A DNA stretch of 64,000 bases from NCBI GenBank assembly GCA_948144175.1, contig CANXME010000043.1:744001-808000 (forward strand), written 5' to 3'. This stretch comes from Closterium sp. NIES-65. Taxonomy: Eukaryota; Streptophyta; Zygnematophyceae; Desmidiales; Closteriaceae. The position numbers and the translations under genes are program-made. Shown here one piece after another: positions 51,135-61,363 of the stretch (its first letter is position 1; every line of letters begins with the position of its first letter). Below the pieces are notes generated by a model. That model searched no databases. It was not told where the DNA came from and saw only the letters and a list, made by a program, of their open reading frames with translations.

Positions 51135-53287
51135 CAGCAGTCGCAGTTACCATCTGCCTCCTCTCTCCCTGGTCCTGCTCCTTACACTGGTCCGACTGGA
51201 GGTCTTACTCAGCGCGTGAGCCTGAGTCTCGTCCTGCGTCGCCTGTCCGTACTGCTCTGTCCGGTAGTAGTGTCCAGCGTCAGTGTCTTTCTGCTGTCCC
51301 AGGCACTCACCGGATGGCGCTTCGTCCGTCCACTGCTCCACAGCGTGTCCCACTGCCGTCTCCTCCTGCTTCCTCTCTTCCTATTCTTGCTGACCCTGCG
51401 TCCGACTCGCTTCGTACTGCCAGTCCTACTATCACGCGTCTCCTGGCTACTGTTGTCTGTGACCCTTCCTTTGAGTCTGGTGCTGTGTCTGTCTTAGTTG
51501 CTGAGCTTGTCGACTTTGCTGCCACCTGTCGTCTAGACTACGCTGCTAGCCTAGTTGCTGAGTCTGAGTTTGTCTGTCCACCGTCCGTCCGGGGTGAGTG
51601 TGCTGTTGGCACTGACGTCCTTGAGGACAGACAGGAGGAGTTTGAGTGCTTTGCTGCCGCTTTGCCCCATCTCGTGTCCATGCTTGTTGCCCCTGAGGGA
51701 GACCCGGATGCACCAGACATCCCGACCCCACGCTCTTACGCAGAGGCGATGGCCGGTCCCTACTCCTCTCAGTGGCAGTCAGCCATGGACATAGAGATGG
51801 CTTCCTGGAAGTCCACAGGCACCTACGTCGACGAGGTTCCCCCGCCTGGGGCGAACATCGTCAGTGGCATGTGGATTTTCAGGGTGAAGCGGCCGCCGGG
51901 CTCTCCGCCTGTCTTCAAGGCGCGTTACGTTGCACGAGGCTTCAGTCAACGAGAGGGAGTTGACTTCTTATAGACCTTCTCCCCGACTACTCTTCGGGTT
52001 CTGCTGCACGTCGCCGCTCAGCGTGACTACGAGCTCCACTCGCTTGACTTCAGCACTGCTTTCCTACACGGCAGCCTGCACGAGGAGATCTGGCTACGCC
52101 GTCCACCTGGCTTCACTGGGTCGTTCCCTCCTGGTACCCAGTGGAGCCTCCGATGGCCAGTCTACGGTCTCCGCCAGGCGCCTCGTGAGTGGCACGACAC
52201 ACTGAGGACTACACTTGCGGCTCTTGGGTTCGCGCCTTCTACTGCTGACCCGTCGCTGTTTCTACGCACCGACACCTCACTGCCGCCGTTCTACGTCCTT
52301 GTGTACGTTGTCGACTTGGTCTTTGCTACTGCTGACACTGTGGCACTTGCCCACGTGAAGTTGGAGCTGCAGAAGAGACACACGTGCACAGACCTGGGTG
52401 AACTGACAAGCTATCTTGGCTTGCGGATCACCCGGGACAGAGCACGCCGCACCATCACCTTGACTCAGTCACACATGGTGCAGCAGGTCCTTCAGCGCTT
52501 CCGCTTCACGTACTCCTCGCCTCAGCCCACTCCTCTGCCTACCGGTCACTCGCTCTCAGCTCTGCCTTCGGATGAGTCGGTAGAGCCGAATGGCCCGTAT
52601 CCAGAGCTTGTGGGTTGCCTCATGTACCTGATGACCTGCACTCGACCTGACCTTGCATACACTCTCAGCATTCTTGCACGCTATGTCGCTCCCGGCTGTC
52701 ACCGGAAGGAGCACATGGATGCAGCTAAGAGGGTGTTGCGCTATTGGTGCAGTACGTCGGGCATGGGGCTAGTGCTTGGAGGGCGAGTCCCAGTTGTTCT
52801 CACTGGGCACTCAGACGCTTCTTGGGCAGACGACCAGGCTACTCAGCGGTCGTCTCAGGGTTACTCCTTCAGTCTTGGCTTTGGTTATGTTTCTTGGCGT
52901 TCTACTCGCTCTTCTTCTGTTCTCAGCTCCAGATGTGAGGCTGAGATCTACGCCACAGCCATGGCGGCCCAGGAGCTACGCTGGCTCACCTACTTGCTGA
53001 CCGACCTTGGAGAGCAGCCTCGTTCTCCTCCAGTGCTGTACGTCGACAACAAGGCAGCCATTGCCTTGTGTGAGGAGCACAGACTGGAGCACAGAACGAA
53101 GCATATTGCTCTGCGTTACTTCCTTGCTCGAGAGCTGCAGCAGCGTGGTCAGCTTCGCCTGCGTTACGTGGCCTCTGAGGCCAACACTGGTGATGTGTTC
53201 ACCAAGGCGCTTCAGCCTTGTGACCATCAGCGCTTTTGCACTCTTCTAGGCCTTGTGCCTACTGGACCTCACTTGCTTACCTCTTGA
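51135..53287 (+). pseudogene. pol: Copia reverse transcriptase and RNase H, inactivated
   Basis: The reverse transcriptase start (SSQWQSAMDIEMASW, GMWIFRVKR, FKARYVARGFSQ) is followed by TAG at 51971, directly before TFSPT, with a short deletion next to it compared with the family. The catalytic tetrad reads YVVD instead of YVDD, removing a metal-binding Asp. RNase H follows (HSDASWADD, CEAEIYATAMAAQE, YVDNKAAIAL, HIALRYFLAREL) and is intact to the stop at 53287. Confidence 0.9.
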
Positions 53288-53510
53288 GTCTGTTTGTACT
53301 GTGATCTCTATATATATATACCTGCATGTTTACTCTTGCTAGGTTGTGATCATTGTACCTTTGCTCTATTATAAACCTGCATGTGAACTGGTCTTGTGAC
53401 CACTTGCTTGTGCTCGGAATTTGTGTGGTATCCTTGAGATCCACCCAGAGCTTGCTTTGCCTTGCTTTGCCTTGACTGGTCTTGTGACCCCTAGTTCTCC
53501 CCCACTTCGC

Positions 53511-53521
53511 CTATGGGGGTG
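53511..53521 (+). promoter_or_regulatory. Polypurine tract of the copia element
   Basis: The short ATGGGGGTG abuts the 3' LTR. Confidence 0.6.
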
Positions 53522-53653
53522 TGTCAAACATTATATATGTTGTGTTAGTTTAGGCTACAGTGGGTTAGCCTATAGGGGGTACACAATTCTAAGGTTAGGT
53601 ACTTGTACTCATTTCACTGTTAGTTCATTCATTCCTGTTCAGTGATTCCAACA
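53522..53653 (+). repeat. 3' LTR of the copia element
   Basis: 132 bp, differing from the 5' LTR at two positions (CTAAGGTT for CTAGGGTT and CAGTGATT for CAGTTATT). Confidence 0.95.
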
Positions 53654-53782
53654 AGGACGACAGGATTGAGAAGTCGCCCTCAAGAGTAACTATAACTTAC
53701 CATCGAAATGTTAAATTTCGAATCGACGATCCCTTCTTCATCGTTTTCCTTGAACGTTGGGCTGGTTTGAGCTGGAGCCTCT

Positions 53783-53949
53783 GATTGGCTGCGGAGCTTA
53801 TTCTTGCAATGATTCGGTCAAGCTGCATAATTTCCCGCCAAAAAAGGGACCATGGGGTACAAGCCAACCCTAAGAGATGTCGGAAAATTCTACTTAGGGG
53901 GCAAAAGGGACACTCTCAGCGAGGGCCTCTAACCCGGAACATCTGTACC
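53783..53949. repeat. Left arm of a diverged inverted repeat
   Basis: Matches the reverse complement of 55399-55557: GATTGGCTGCGGA, TGCAATGATTC, TTTCCCGCCAAAAA, GAGGGCCTCTAA and GAACATCTGTA recur in the same order. The arms enclose the mini-LTR cluster. Confidence 0.75.
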
Positions 53950-54269
53950 CCCTCGTTCTCGCCCTTCTCACCATCGCGTGCACTGGCTATAGTGTTTGGA
54001 CGTAGCGAGCTGGTGCGATAACCCGGTTGCGGGCAAAGTCGCACGAGGTGACCAAACAAGCCTTGGGCAGTAAAAACCCGTTAGTGCTGAATAGCCGTCC
54101 CAACCGTTTTGGAAGTGACAGTACAATTTTTTAAAATTTGAAACCCTGACTGACCATCTTGTGAATAATGAAACGAGATAATGTAGTTGAGATTTAAGGC
54201 GGCCTAGGCTTGGTAGCCTAGGCCAAGAGGAAGTCGAGAGGTTTGTGCCAAGTTGAGAGTGTCGAGAGA

Positions 54270-54403
54270 ATTAGGAAGGGTGAATGTTCACTATAGTGCT
54301 AGGGTACATATAGTAAACAGAGCATGCAAAGAAGGTGCACCACCACCAGTTTATAATAACTACACTAAACTACAGCTACAGGCAGTTACAATAATGAGGG
54401 GGG
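54270..54403 (-). repeat. Diverged LTR-like fragment
   Basis: GCACCACCACCAG...TACAG.TACAGGCAGTTACA.AATAAT resembles the right part of the solo LTR at 54924-55153 in the same orientation. A hairpin, GGCCTAGGCT-TGGT-AGCCTAGGCC, lies at 54201-54224. Confidence 0.45.
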
Positions 54404-55215
54404 TGTAAGTAGAGCTGCACTGTGAGATCCCCGATTGATCCTTGGGGGGTTATAGGCGCGTTGGCCTGGGGGTTTATGGGCGCACTGACCCGCTACTTAA
54501 CAAGCCCTTTTATCCCAATGGTCTAGTGGTTGGGATTCTGACATGGTATCAGAGCAGTCTCAGGTTCGAATCCCAGTGTGTGCACTTCGGGCATCCCAGT
54601 GCGGGGGGGTGTCGGAGGTCTACTAGAGATCCCCGATTGATCATAGGGAGGGTTACATGTACGTTGGCCTGGGGGGTTATGGGCGCACTGACCCGCTACT
54701 TAACAAGCCATTTTATCCCAATGGTCTAGTGGTTGGGATTCTGACATGGTATCAGAACGGTCTCGGGTTCGATTCCCGGTGTATGCACATGTAGGCCGTT
54801 GCCGCTGTACTTAGTCCTAGGCCTCCCATCGTGGGGGGGTGTCAGTAGATCTGCACTGTGGATGCCCGATTGATCTTGGAGAGGGTTACAGGCGCGTTCG
54901 CCTAAGAGGTTATGAGCGCACTGTAACAGAATCTTAGCGAGGCTTAGGAGCCATGGTTAGTGAGGTAGGAGTAGTTGAGTTCGAGTGAGTTGAGTAGGAA
55001 GTATCGAGTGTGAGGAAAATGTCGAGAGGAATGTTGAATAATAGCAAAGAGATACAACATATAGTCAAGAAACTAGAGATGCACCACCAAACAGAAGACA
55101 AGATAAATATACTACACCTAAACCACAAGCAGTTACATAAAATAATATTGACACACTGACCCGCCATTGAAACAAGCCCTTTTATTCCAATGGTCTAGTG
55201 GTTGGGATTCTGACA
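54404..55215 (+). mobile_element. Tandem miniature LTR retrotransposon (TRIM-like)
   Basis: Three related LTR-like segments of about 140 bp lie at 54404-54543, 54610-54746 and 54840-55215 (the last interrupted). Each starts TGT and ends GATTCTGACA. The first two are followed at once by TGGTATCAGA(G/A)C, the classical primer site, and a non-coding interior of only 66-93 bp ends in a G7-8 polypurine tract right before the next TGT. This is the structure of a TRIM in tandem (LTR-interior-LTR-interior-LTR). No coding capacity is present. Confidence 0.75.
54924..55153 (-). mobile_element. Solo LTR nested in the third TRIM LTR
   Basis: A 230-bp AT-rich insertion flanked by the 5-bp duplication CACTG (54919-54923 and 55154-55158). 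On the minus strand it starts TGTCAATATT and ends CTGTTA, close to LTR ends. The host LTR resumes exactly after it. Confidence 0.75.
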
Positions 55216-55398
55216 TGTCTTGGGTCAGATTGTCATTATAACGCATGTGATAGGACTTTCTTTGGTCTGTTGCGGTTACACTAGGCGTCCCGGTCAGTCA
55301 AACATATGCCAGTCTATCGAGAATGAGGGTCTACACTTTTCGCTTACATCCAATGGTTTAGGGCGCATTTCAATCATTGGAGGCGCTTTTCCACCTCA

Positions 55399-55557
55399 TA
55401 CAGATGTTCTGGCTTAGAGGCCCTTCCTAAAAGAGTCCAATTTCCTCAACGAGTACCTTTTTCACATAAGTCCTATCCCCTCCTCTACAGTCCTATTTTT
55501 GGCGGGAAATCTTGCATCTTGACTGAATCATTGCACGAATCAGTTCCGCAGCCAATC
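55399..55557. repeat. Right arm of the diverged inverted repeat
   Basis: See the left arm at 53783-53949. Together they span 1.8 kb and could be the ends of a non-autonomous DNA element or an inverted pair of older repeats. Confidence 0.75.
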
Positions 55558-56839
55558 AAAGGACGCAAATCGAACATGTCGGAACATTTAGAGAAAATAA
55601 AACGAAACGAAGTTTTGATTCAATATTTACTCTTTGCAGATGTGTTTGTCTGTTTATCTTGATCGCTCTTGCGCCTAAATCCCGTTGCACGGTTCCCCAC
55701 GAGCTCTAACGATGCCATCTTATTAATCTCGCTTACAGTGTAAAATAAAAATGTTGTCTTTTATTTCGGCCTTAGACATAATTTATTTTGCATTTTTCTG
55801 CCCGTTTGTCCTACGACACTGATGAACGCGGAGAACCGTGCGACGAGAAGTTGAAGACAACGTAGTCTAAATGTACGTATGTGACAGAAAAATACGAATA
55901 GTAGCGAAGGAAAATCGCTCTTCATGCAATTGTCCTTATATGGGACTATAAGTTCTCTTTTGCCCGGGGTTTGTGAGTTTTCCACAAAGGCCCGCAGCGC
56001 ACGCGTTTTTCATGGAGACTCTAATCGAGAACATCTGTATGTATCAACGTCAAGTAAATAGGGTGTTCACATGAGATTCCCCCAAAGCGAACCGCGCTCA
56101 ATAACAGTGCACAGATATTTGTGAAGCACGTGTTCGGGGTTGCTTCACGAAAGTCTGTTATGAACGATCTTGAAGTCTACGGGGTTACATGCCCTTGATT
56201 GGGTTTGATAATTCGCTCGAGCTCGTCTAGGTGTGTATCCACGTTTGCATGGCACGTGGAATGGGTGTGGTCAGTTGCAAAACTGCCACGCTGGACCCAC
56301 TTTTGGGCCTCTTAGGGCTACTTTGCTTGGGGGATATTGTTGTGAACGCCATCAGGCATACACCTAGCCCGCGCCAATTTCACACCCCATCAGTTTTTGG
56401 TTAAAGCCCATTTGAACCTTTTTTGGCTTTGGAGATCAGACACCCAAGGAACTAGAGGCTATCCGTGACATTATAAACTGTCGATGTTCTGAAAGTGTGA
56501 CTTTGTGACCCCAACATAAATACTGGATCTTCCCTTGCTACCATGTTTTTATTTTCCCGCTGACTCTTAAGCGGAGTCTGAATCGTTAATTCCTTCAAAC
56601 CAAACTGTTCAAAACAACTCTCAATTTCCGGGTAAACAGGAACGAATACACAGGGGTGTGCAATTTGGAGGGTGTTAAAATACAGCGGACCATGTGTACA
56701 TAGTTCAAAACCCCTCCATCGTCCTCAGGCACTCATCCATTGAAGAAACGTCAATACGGCATATGGTATTTTCGTTGTAAGTTCCTTCGTGAGTATACTC
56801 TGGTCGTGCGCACCCCTACACCCTGCACCCCTCACTCAG
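55558..56839. other. Region without recognised genes
   Basis: AT-richer sequence with no clear coding potential, palindromes or tandem arrays. Confidence 0.55.
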
Positions 56840-57006
56840 GACGTGGCCTTCATCCTGCCGTCCCTGCTCGGTCTCCTACTGGACTGTGCCACGCGCCCCG
56901 ACCAGTCACTGGCAGCCATAGCAGTGGGAGCACAGCTGAGGCTCATTGACAGGGGGGCGCCGCTCTTCTCCTCCCGTGACTGGGCCGTGCTGCTTGACAG
57001 CCTCAG
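56840..57006 (+). CDS. Isolated exon, possibly of a large ARF-GEF (BIG/Sec7) protein
   Basis: Acceptor CAG at 56837-56839 and donor AG|GTGGGA bound an open 167-bp exon with LLDCATRPDQSLAAIAVGAQ and RDWAVLLDSLR. The pattern recalls the helical repeats downstream of Sec7 in BIG-type exchange factors (a Phe-Ser-x-x-(D/N)-Trp turn before LLxSLR), but the match is short. No neighbouring Sec7 domain is in the window, so this is probably a gene fragment. Confidence 0.35.
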
Positions 57007-57074
57007 GTGGGAGTGACTTGACATTTTTGGGTTGGACATGGCATGGCAGTGGGTACACAGGGGGGGATGTGTGG

Positions 57075-57730
57075 GGAGCACAGCTGATGCTCATCGACAG
57101 GGGGACGATGCTCTTCTCGTCAAGGGACTGGGCCGTGCTGCTTGACAGCCTGAGGGGCGGGTTTGATAGCCCATCTGATTCCGATCGCCAACAGCATTGC
57201 AATCCTCATGCCCATCCACCCTCTGATGTTGTTTGGAGTGGTTAGCCCGATAGGGAGTTGCCATTAAAACCACTTGCCCCGCTGTCATCCGCAATCAAAG
57301 AAACACTTGCCTCACTGAAACCCTTGCAATCACTTCTCCCCTCCCCACCCACCCCTTGCCCTACCCACCCCACCTTCTTCCCTGCCCACCTCACCGCACT
57401 CCACCCCATCCCACCCACGATTTTCTTTCGAAGTTGCCACACGAACCACTTGCCCTACCGAACTTCTCGCCATCACCGACACCTCTCTCGCTGCCTCTGC
57501 CTCCTCCATACGTCTTACCTCCCCACCAACCTTCTTCCCGTCCCACCCCTTCCCACCCCACCCCACCCCAGAGTGGCCACACTAACCACTCGTCCCACCG
57601 AGCTTCTCGCAATCACTGAAGCATCCCTCGCTGCCTCTGCTGCTGCCGCCGCCAACGCCGCTGCTGCTGCTGGCGACACCGCTGCTGCCCGTGAGGAGAA
57701 ACTCACAGAAAGAGAAGTTTTACGAATACG
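57075..57730 (+). repeat. Copies of exons from the same fragmentary gene
   Basis: A partial copy of the previous exon (AQLMLIDRGTMLFSSRDWAV) lies at 57078-57155. Three diverged copies of another exon start at about 57258, 57430 and 57580 (V(A)T..TTRPTELLAITEASLAAS in the last, most complete one). Partial exon duplication is therefore not limited to the DOMON genes. Confidence 0.55.
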
Positions 57731-58892
57731 TTATTCACTCAGCATCGACGAGTTCCATTCCGAGACGAACATGTTAGGGCGATCTCAAATCCGGCACCAC
57801 ACCCATTCTTATCAAAACATATTCTCCAAACATGGTTACTGTCGAACCACCTGCTTAGTTGACGTATGGCAGAACCGAGCCAGCGAGAACTGAGGGCCCT
57901 GCAAATCACCAAGTGCTCAAGCCAACTTACGCAAGATGTCAATTCCGAACCTTGAGGCGCTGGTTCAATTGAACAGTGGAGCACCCCGTGGGAGAGCTTC
58001 CAGTGTTTGGCTGCGCTTCCATTGCCGAACCGAAATCCAGCTTTACAAAAGCCTGAAGGCGCTGTGAACAGTGCTACCCTGGGCTCCAGGTCTGGTGGAA
58101 AGGCTCCAGCACGACATGCCACCACTGCAAATCGGACAATTTGCCCAGCAGTGTCCATTTCCCCAACCAGGTACATCTGCCGCGCCGCGCCTGCCCTTCC
58201 GCAATCACTTCCGCATAGCCTTCCGTTCTGACCAATGGAAGAAGCCGAATGTCGAAGTTGGTTGCCCATTTCCCCCCACCTTCTTCCTTCCCCCGTTTTT
58301 CCCCCCTGCGCCTACTAACCCCCACCCACTCATCCAACGCCCCCCGCGCGCAACATCAACCACGCTCCCCCCAGGCCAAACTCTGGATCTGGGGGGAAGG
58401 CGGAAGTTGGGGCACGCCGACAGACGGATTCCCCCGTCCCCTTCCCCCTCCCAGCGCCCACCCATTTCATCCCGCGCGTTGCGCACACAGCAATTTTTTT
58501 CGCGCGCCTCCTCTCCATTTCTGCCTTTCCCCCACCCCTTTCCATTCCCCTTTCCTCGTGTTGAGTATTTCACGAGCACGACTCCAAACTCGCCAACACA
58601 GCAATGCCTGGTTTCCACACGCACGCCTCCTTGTACTTTCTCTTATGATATGGGAAGCTTATCCCTTGGTGGTGCCTGACTCGCTCTTCCCGATAACGTT
58701 TCAGTGGAGTCGCGAGTTCTCTTCAACGGCTCGACCAGTTCAGATCGGACGGCCCGAAGCGGTCAAAGCTGACAATACCGAAGGCCACCTGTAACCAAGA
58801 CCGAGGTTGAAGTTGCTTCTTTGTTGCAGCTGACAATTCGGGAATCTCACATTTCTTTTCCCGACGAGTCGGTCCTTCCAAGTGCTACCCCG
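57731..58892. other. Region upstream of gene G
   Basis: It should contain the gene G promoter. Open frames here are compositionally biased, and none is recognised. Confidence 0.5.
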
Positions 58893-61313
58893 ATGACCTG
58901 CCTAAGTTCGCGCGGCGTTCTCGCCGCTGCCGCCGCCACCGAACCCCGCGCGGACACGCGTCGCCGCTCGGCCGGATGCGCTCGCCGCAAGCGCAGCTCA
59001 CGCAGATCCGTTGCGTTCCTGGCGCTCCCAATCCTGCTTCTCCTGATTCTCCTCCCGACAGTCGCGGCGCAGCTCACGTGGGGGGATCTGTTTCAAGGAA
59101 TAGTCGATTGGGCTAAAGGCGTATTTAAGGGGGATGGCGACGACGACGACGACGACGATGGCGTTTCGTCATCCTCGTCTTGTACCGCGTCGTCTCTTGC
59201 CGGATACACGTCGTCAGTCAGCCTCGGAAGCGCGTGAGTGTTTGACTTGGTAGTTTCCCATTAGAGGAAATGCCGCAATACTTCGAAACGTCAACTTATC
59301 CTCAGTGCTTCACCTTTTTCTCTTTCACTTTCATTTCTGTTATCCCCCTTGCCTTTTGCGTTTTTATGCATCGTATACCTGAAAGTTTTTCCAGGTCGGC
59401 GCCATTCAGCTGCGTGGGTCGTCGTTACGCTCAACCACCACCCGGTCCCCTCTTCTCCTCCCTATTTTGGAGTCGACTCAAAAATACATTCAGCTGCGTG
59501 GGTCGTCGTTACGCTCAACCGCCACCCGGTCCTTTCTTCTCCTCCCCCGTGCTGCCCATGTTTCCCGTCCATTTCCGTTACAGTCTTACCCTACATTGGA
59601 CCGTTCCTGCCGGCGGCGCGAAGGTGAAGTTTGCCCTGGAGGCGGACGGCGGCTCGAACGCCGCCAAAGGCTGGATGTCCGTCGGATTCTCATCGGACGG
59701 TGATATGGTGCCCGCCGATGCTGTGATCGGAAACATGGGCGGCACGGGGGTCTACGCGTATCGTATGTCGGGATACGATCGATCCGACGTGGCGCGAACC
59801 TCGTCGTTCACGATCTACGCGCCGGGGCTATCTACCACGTCATCGAGGACGATCATGACGTAAGCGTTCCATCGCTAATGTCATCTTATTACTGTCGCGC
59901 TTCGTACCATAACTTTAATAGAAAAAAAAAAACTAATAATAGACTCAGTGTGATTTCGCATCGTATCAAGAAATGTCTATAACATTGAGCTGCGCCGTTT
60001 CTTCGCTTCACTCCCATCGGCTCCCCGTCAGCTCAACAAACCGTCCGCCCCACCTTCCCCTGCTCCTTCCGCCGCCCCTTCCCCTGCTCCTTCCGCCGCC
60101 CCTTCCCCTGCTCCTTCCTCCGAACCTTTCGCGCAGCTTCACTCGGTCCACGTCAGACGGGAGCGTGAGCGTCAACCCGACCGGCTCCAACAAGCTCATC
60201 TGGGCCTTCTCCTCCTCGGGCTCCAAGACTCTCGCCTACCATGGCGGCAAGTAGTAAGCTCCCACTGCGGCAAATGGCAAGCTGCTCTATCGCACAGTAT
60301 GGCCGCAGCAGCATCGAGTGAGTGAGCGTCTACCCCGCTGGTTCCAACAAGCTCATCTGGGCCTTTTCCTCCTCGGGCTCCAAGACTCTCGCCTACCATG
60401 GCGGCAAGTAGTAAGCTCCTTCCCTCCCCAGCATTCCCTCCCCACGTCGGACGGGAGCGTGAGCGTCAACCCGACCGGCTCCAACAAGCTCATCTGGGCC
60501 TTCTCCTCCTCGGGCTCCAAGACTCTCGCCTACCACGGCGGCGAATAGCTCCCTCCCTCCCTCCCTCCCTCCCTCCCTCCCTCTTAAACCCTCTATCCCT
60601 CACACGGATTGGTACAGCCGCATCCCCTCTCCTCTAATCTCCCCCTCTCCCGGTCCCCTCACCTCCCCGTTTGCCAGCAGAAGAACCGCCCTTGACCTCG
60701 CGTGCTCCATTTGGTCATCTGTATTCGAGTCTTGAGAATTATAACAACCCCTTTTCCCTCTCCTTCCTTACCCTATCACCTCCCCGTTTTGCCAGCGGAA
60801 GAACCACAGATGACTTTTCATGCTCGTCCCATGACATTAGAGGCACCTCAAAAGTCTCTCCCCCTCTTACTTCCCCCTCTCTCCCTCCCCTTCCCCCCGT
60901 ACCCCTTTGTCAGTGGAAGAACCACAGTTGACTTTTCTTGCTCCTCCACGTCATCCGGCTCGGGATCAGGCTCGGGTTCAGGTTCGGGATCAGGCTCGGG
61001 ATCAGGCTCGACGGGTAATGCCTGTGCCAAGTCGACCCTGACTGGATACTCCTATCAAACTCCGTTGAACGGCAATAGGTGTGTGGAGTGGTGAAGAGGG
61101 TTTGGCTGGCTAGTGGTGGGGAGGTGTGTGAAGGTGTGGGGAGGCGGTGAAAAACATGCGCCTACCAATTTTAGGTGGCTGAATGGGGCCAGGTGTGTGA
61201 AGGGGTGTGGAGATGTGTAATGCGGTGACGATGTTTTCCCATGCCTGTGTGTCAAATGGACCTGTTCAACTGTCTTCATTTCATTTAACTGGACCCCCCC
61301 CCCCCCCCCCCCC

Positions 61314-61363
<50 letters not shown>

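Larger units (their letters stand above)
46246..53653 (+). mobile_element. Ty1/copia LTR retrotransposon, decayed
   Basis: A 7.4-kb element with very short 132-bp LTRs (two differences seen between them) and an imperfect 5-bp target duplication (AAGAC and AGGAC). Gag, protease, integrase, reverse transcriptase and RNase H are in copia order. The coding region is broken by a TGA at 48397, a frame change near the C run at 50099-50110, a TAG at 51132 in the spacer frame, and a TAG at 51971 in the reverse transcriptase. The reverse transcriptase active site is also altered. It cannot move on its own. Confidence 0.95.

Noticed and set aside
54512..54583. A tRNA-Glu gene
   Set aside because: A- and B-box spacing fits, but the 5' and 3' ends cannot form an acceptor stem and the anticodon arm holds the TGGTATCAGAGC primer site, so it is not a functional tRNA.
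57258..57893. A 211-residue open frame
   Set aside because: It joins three diverged exon copies through intron-like C-rich sequence; treated as exon debris, not as one gene.
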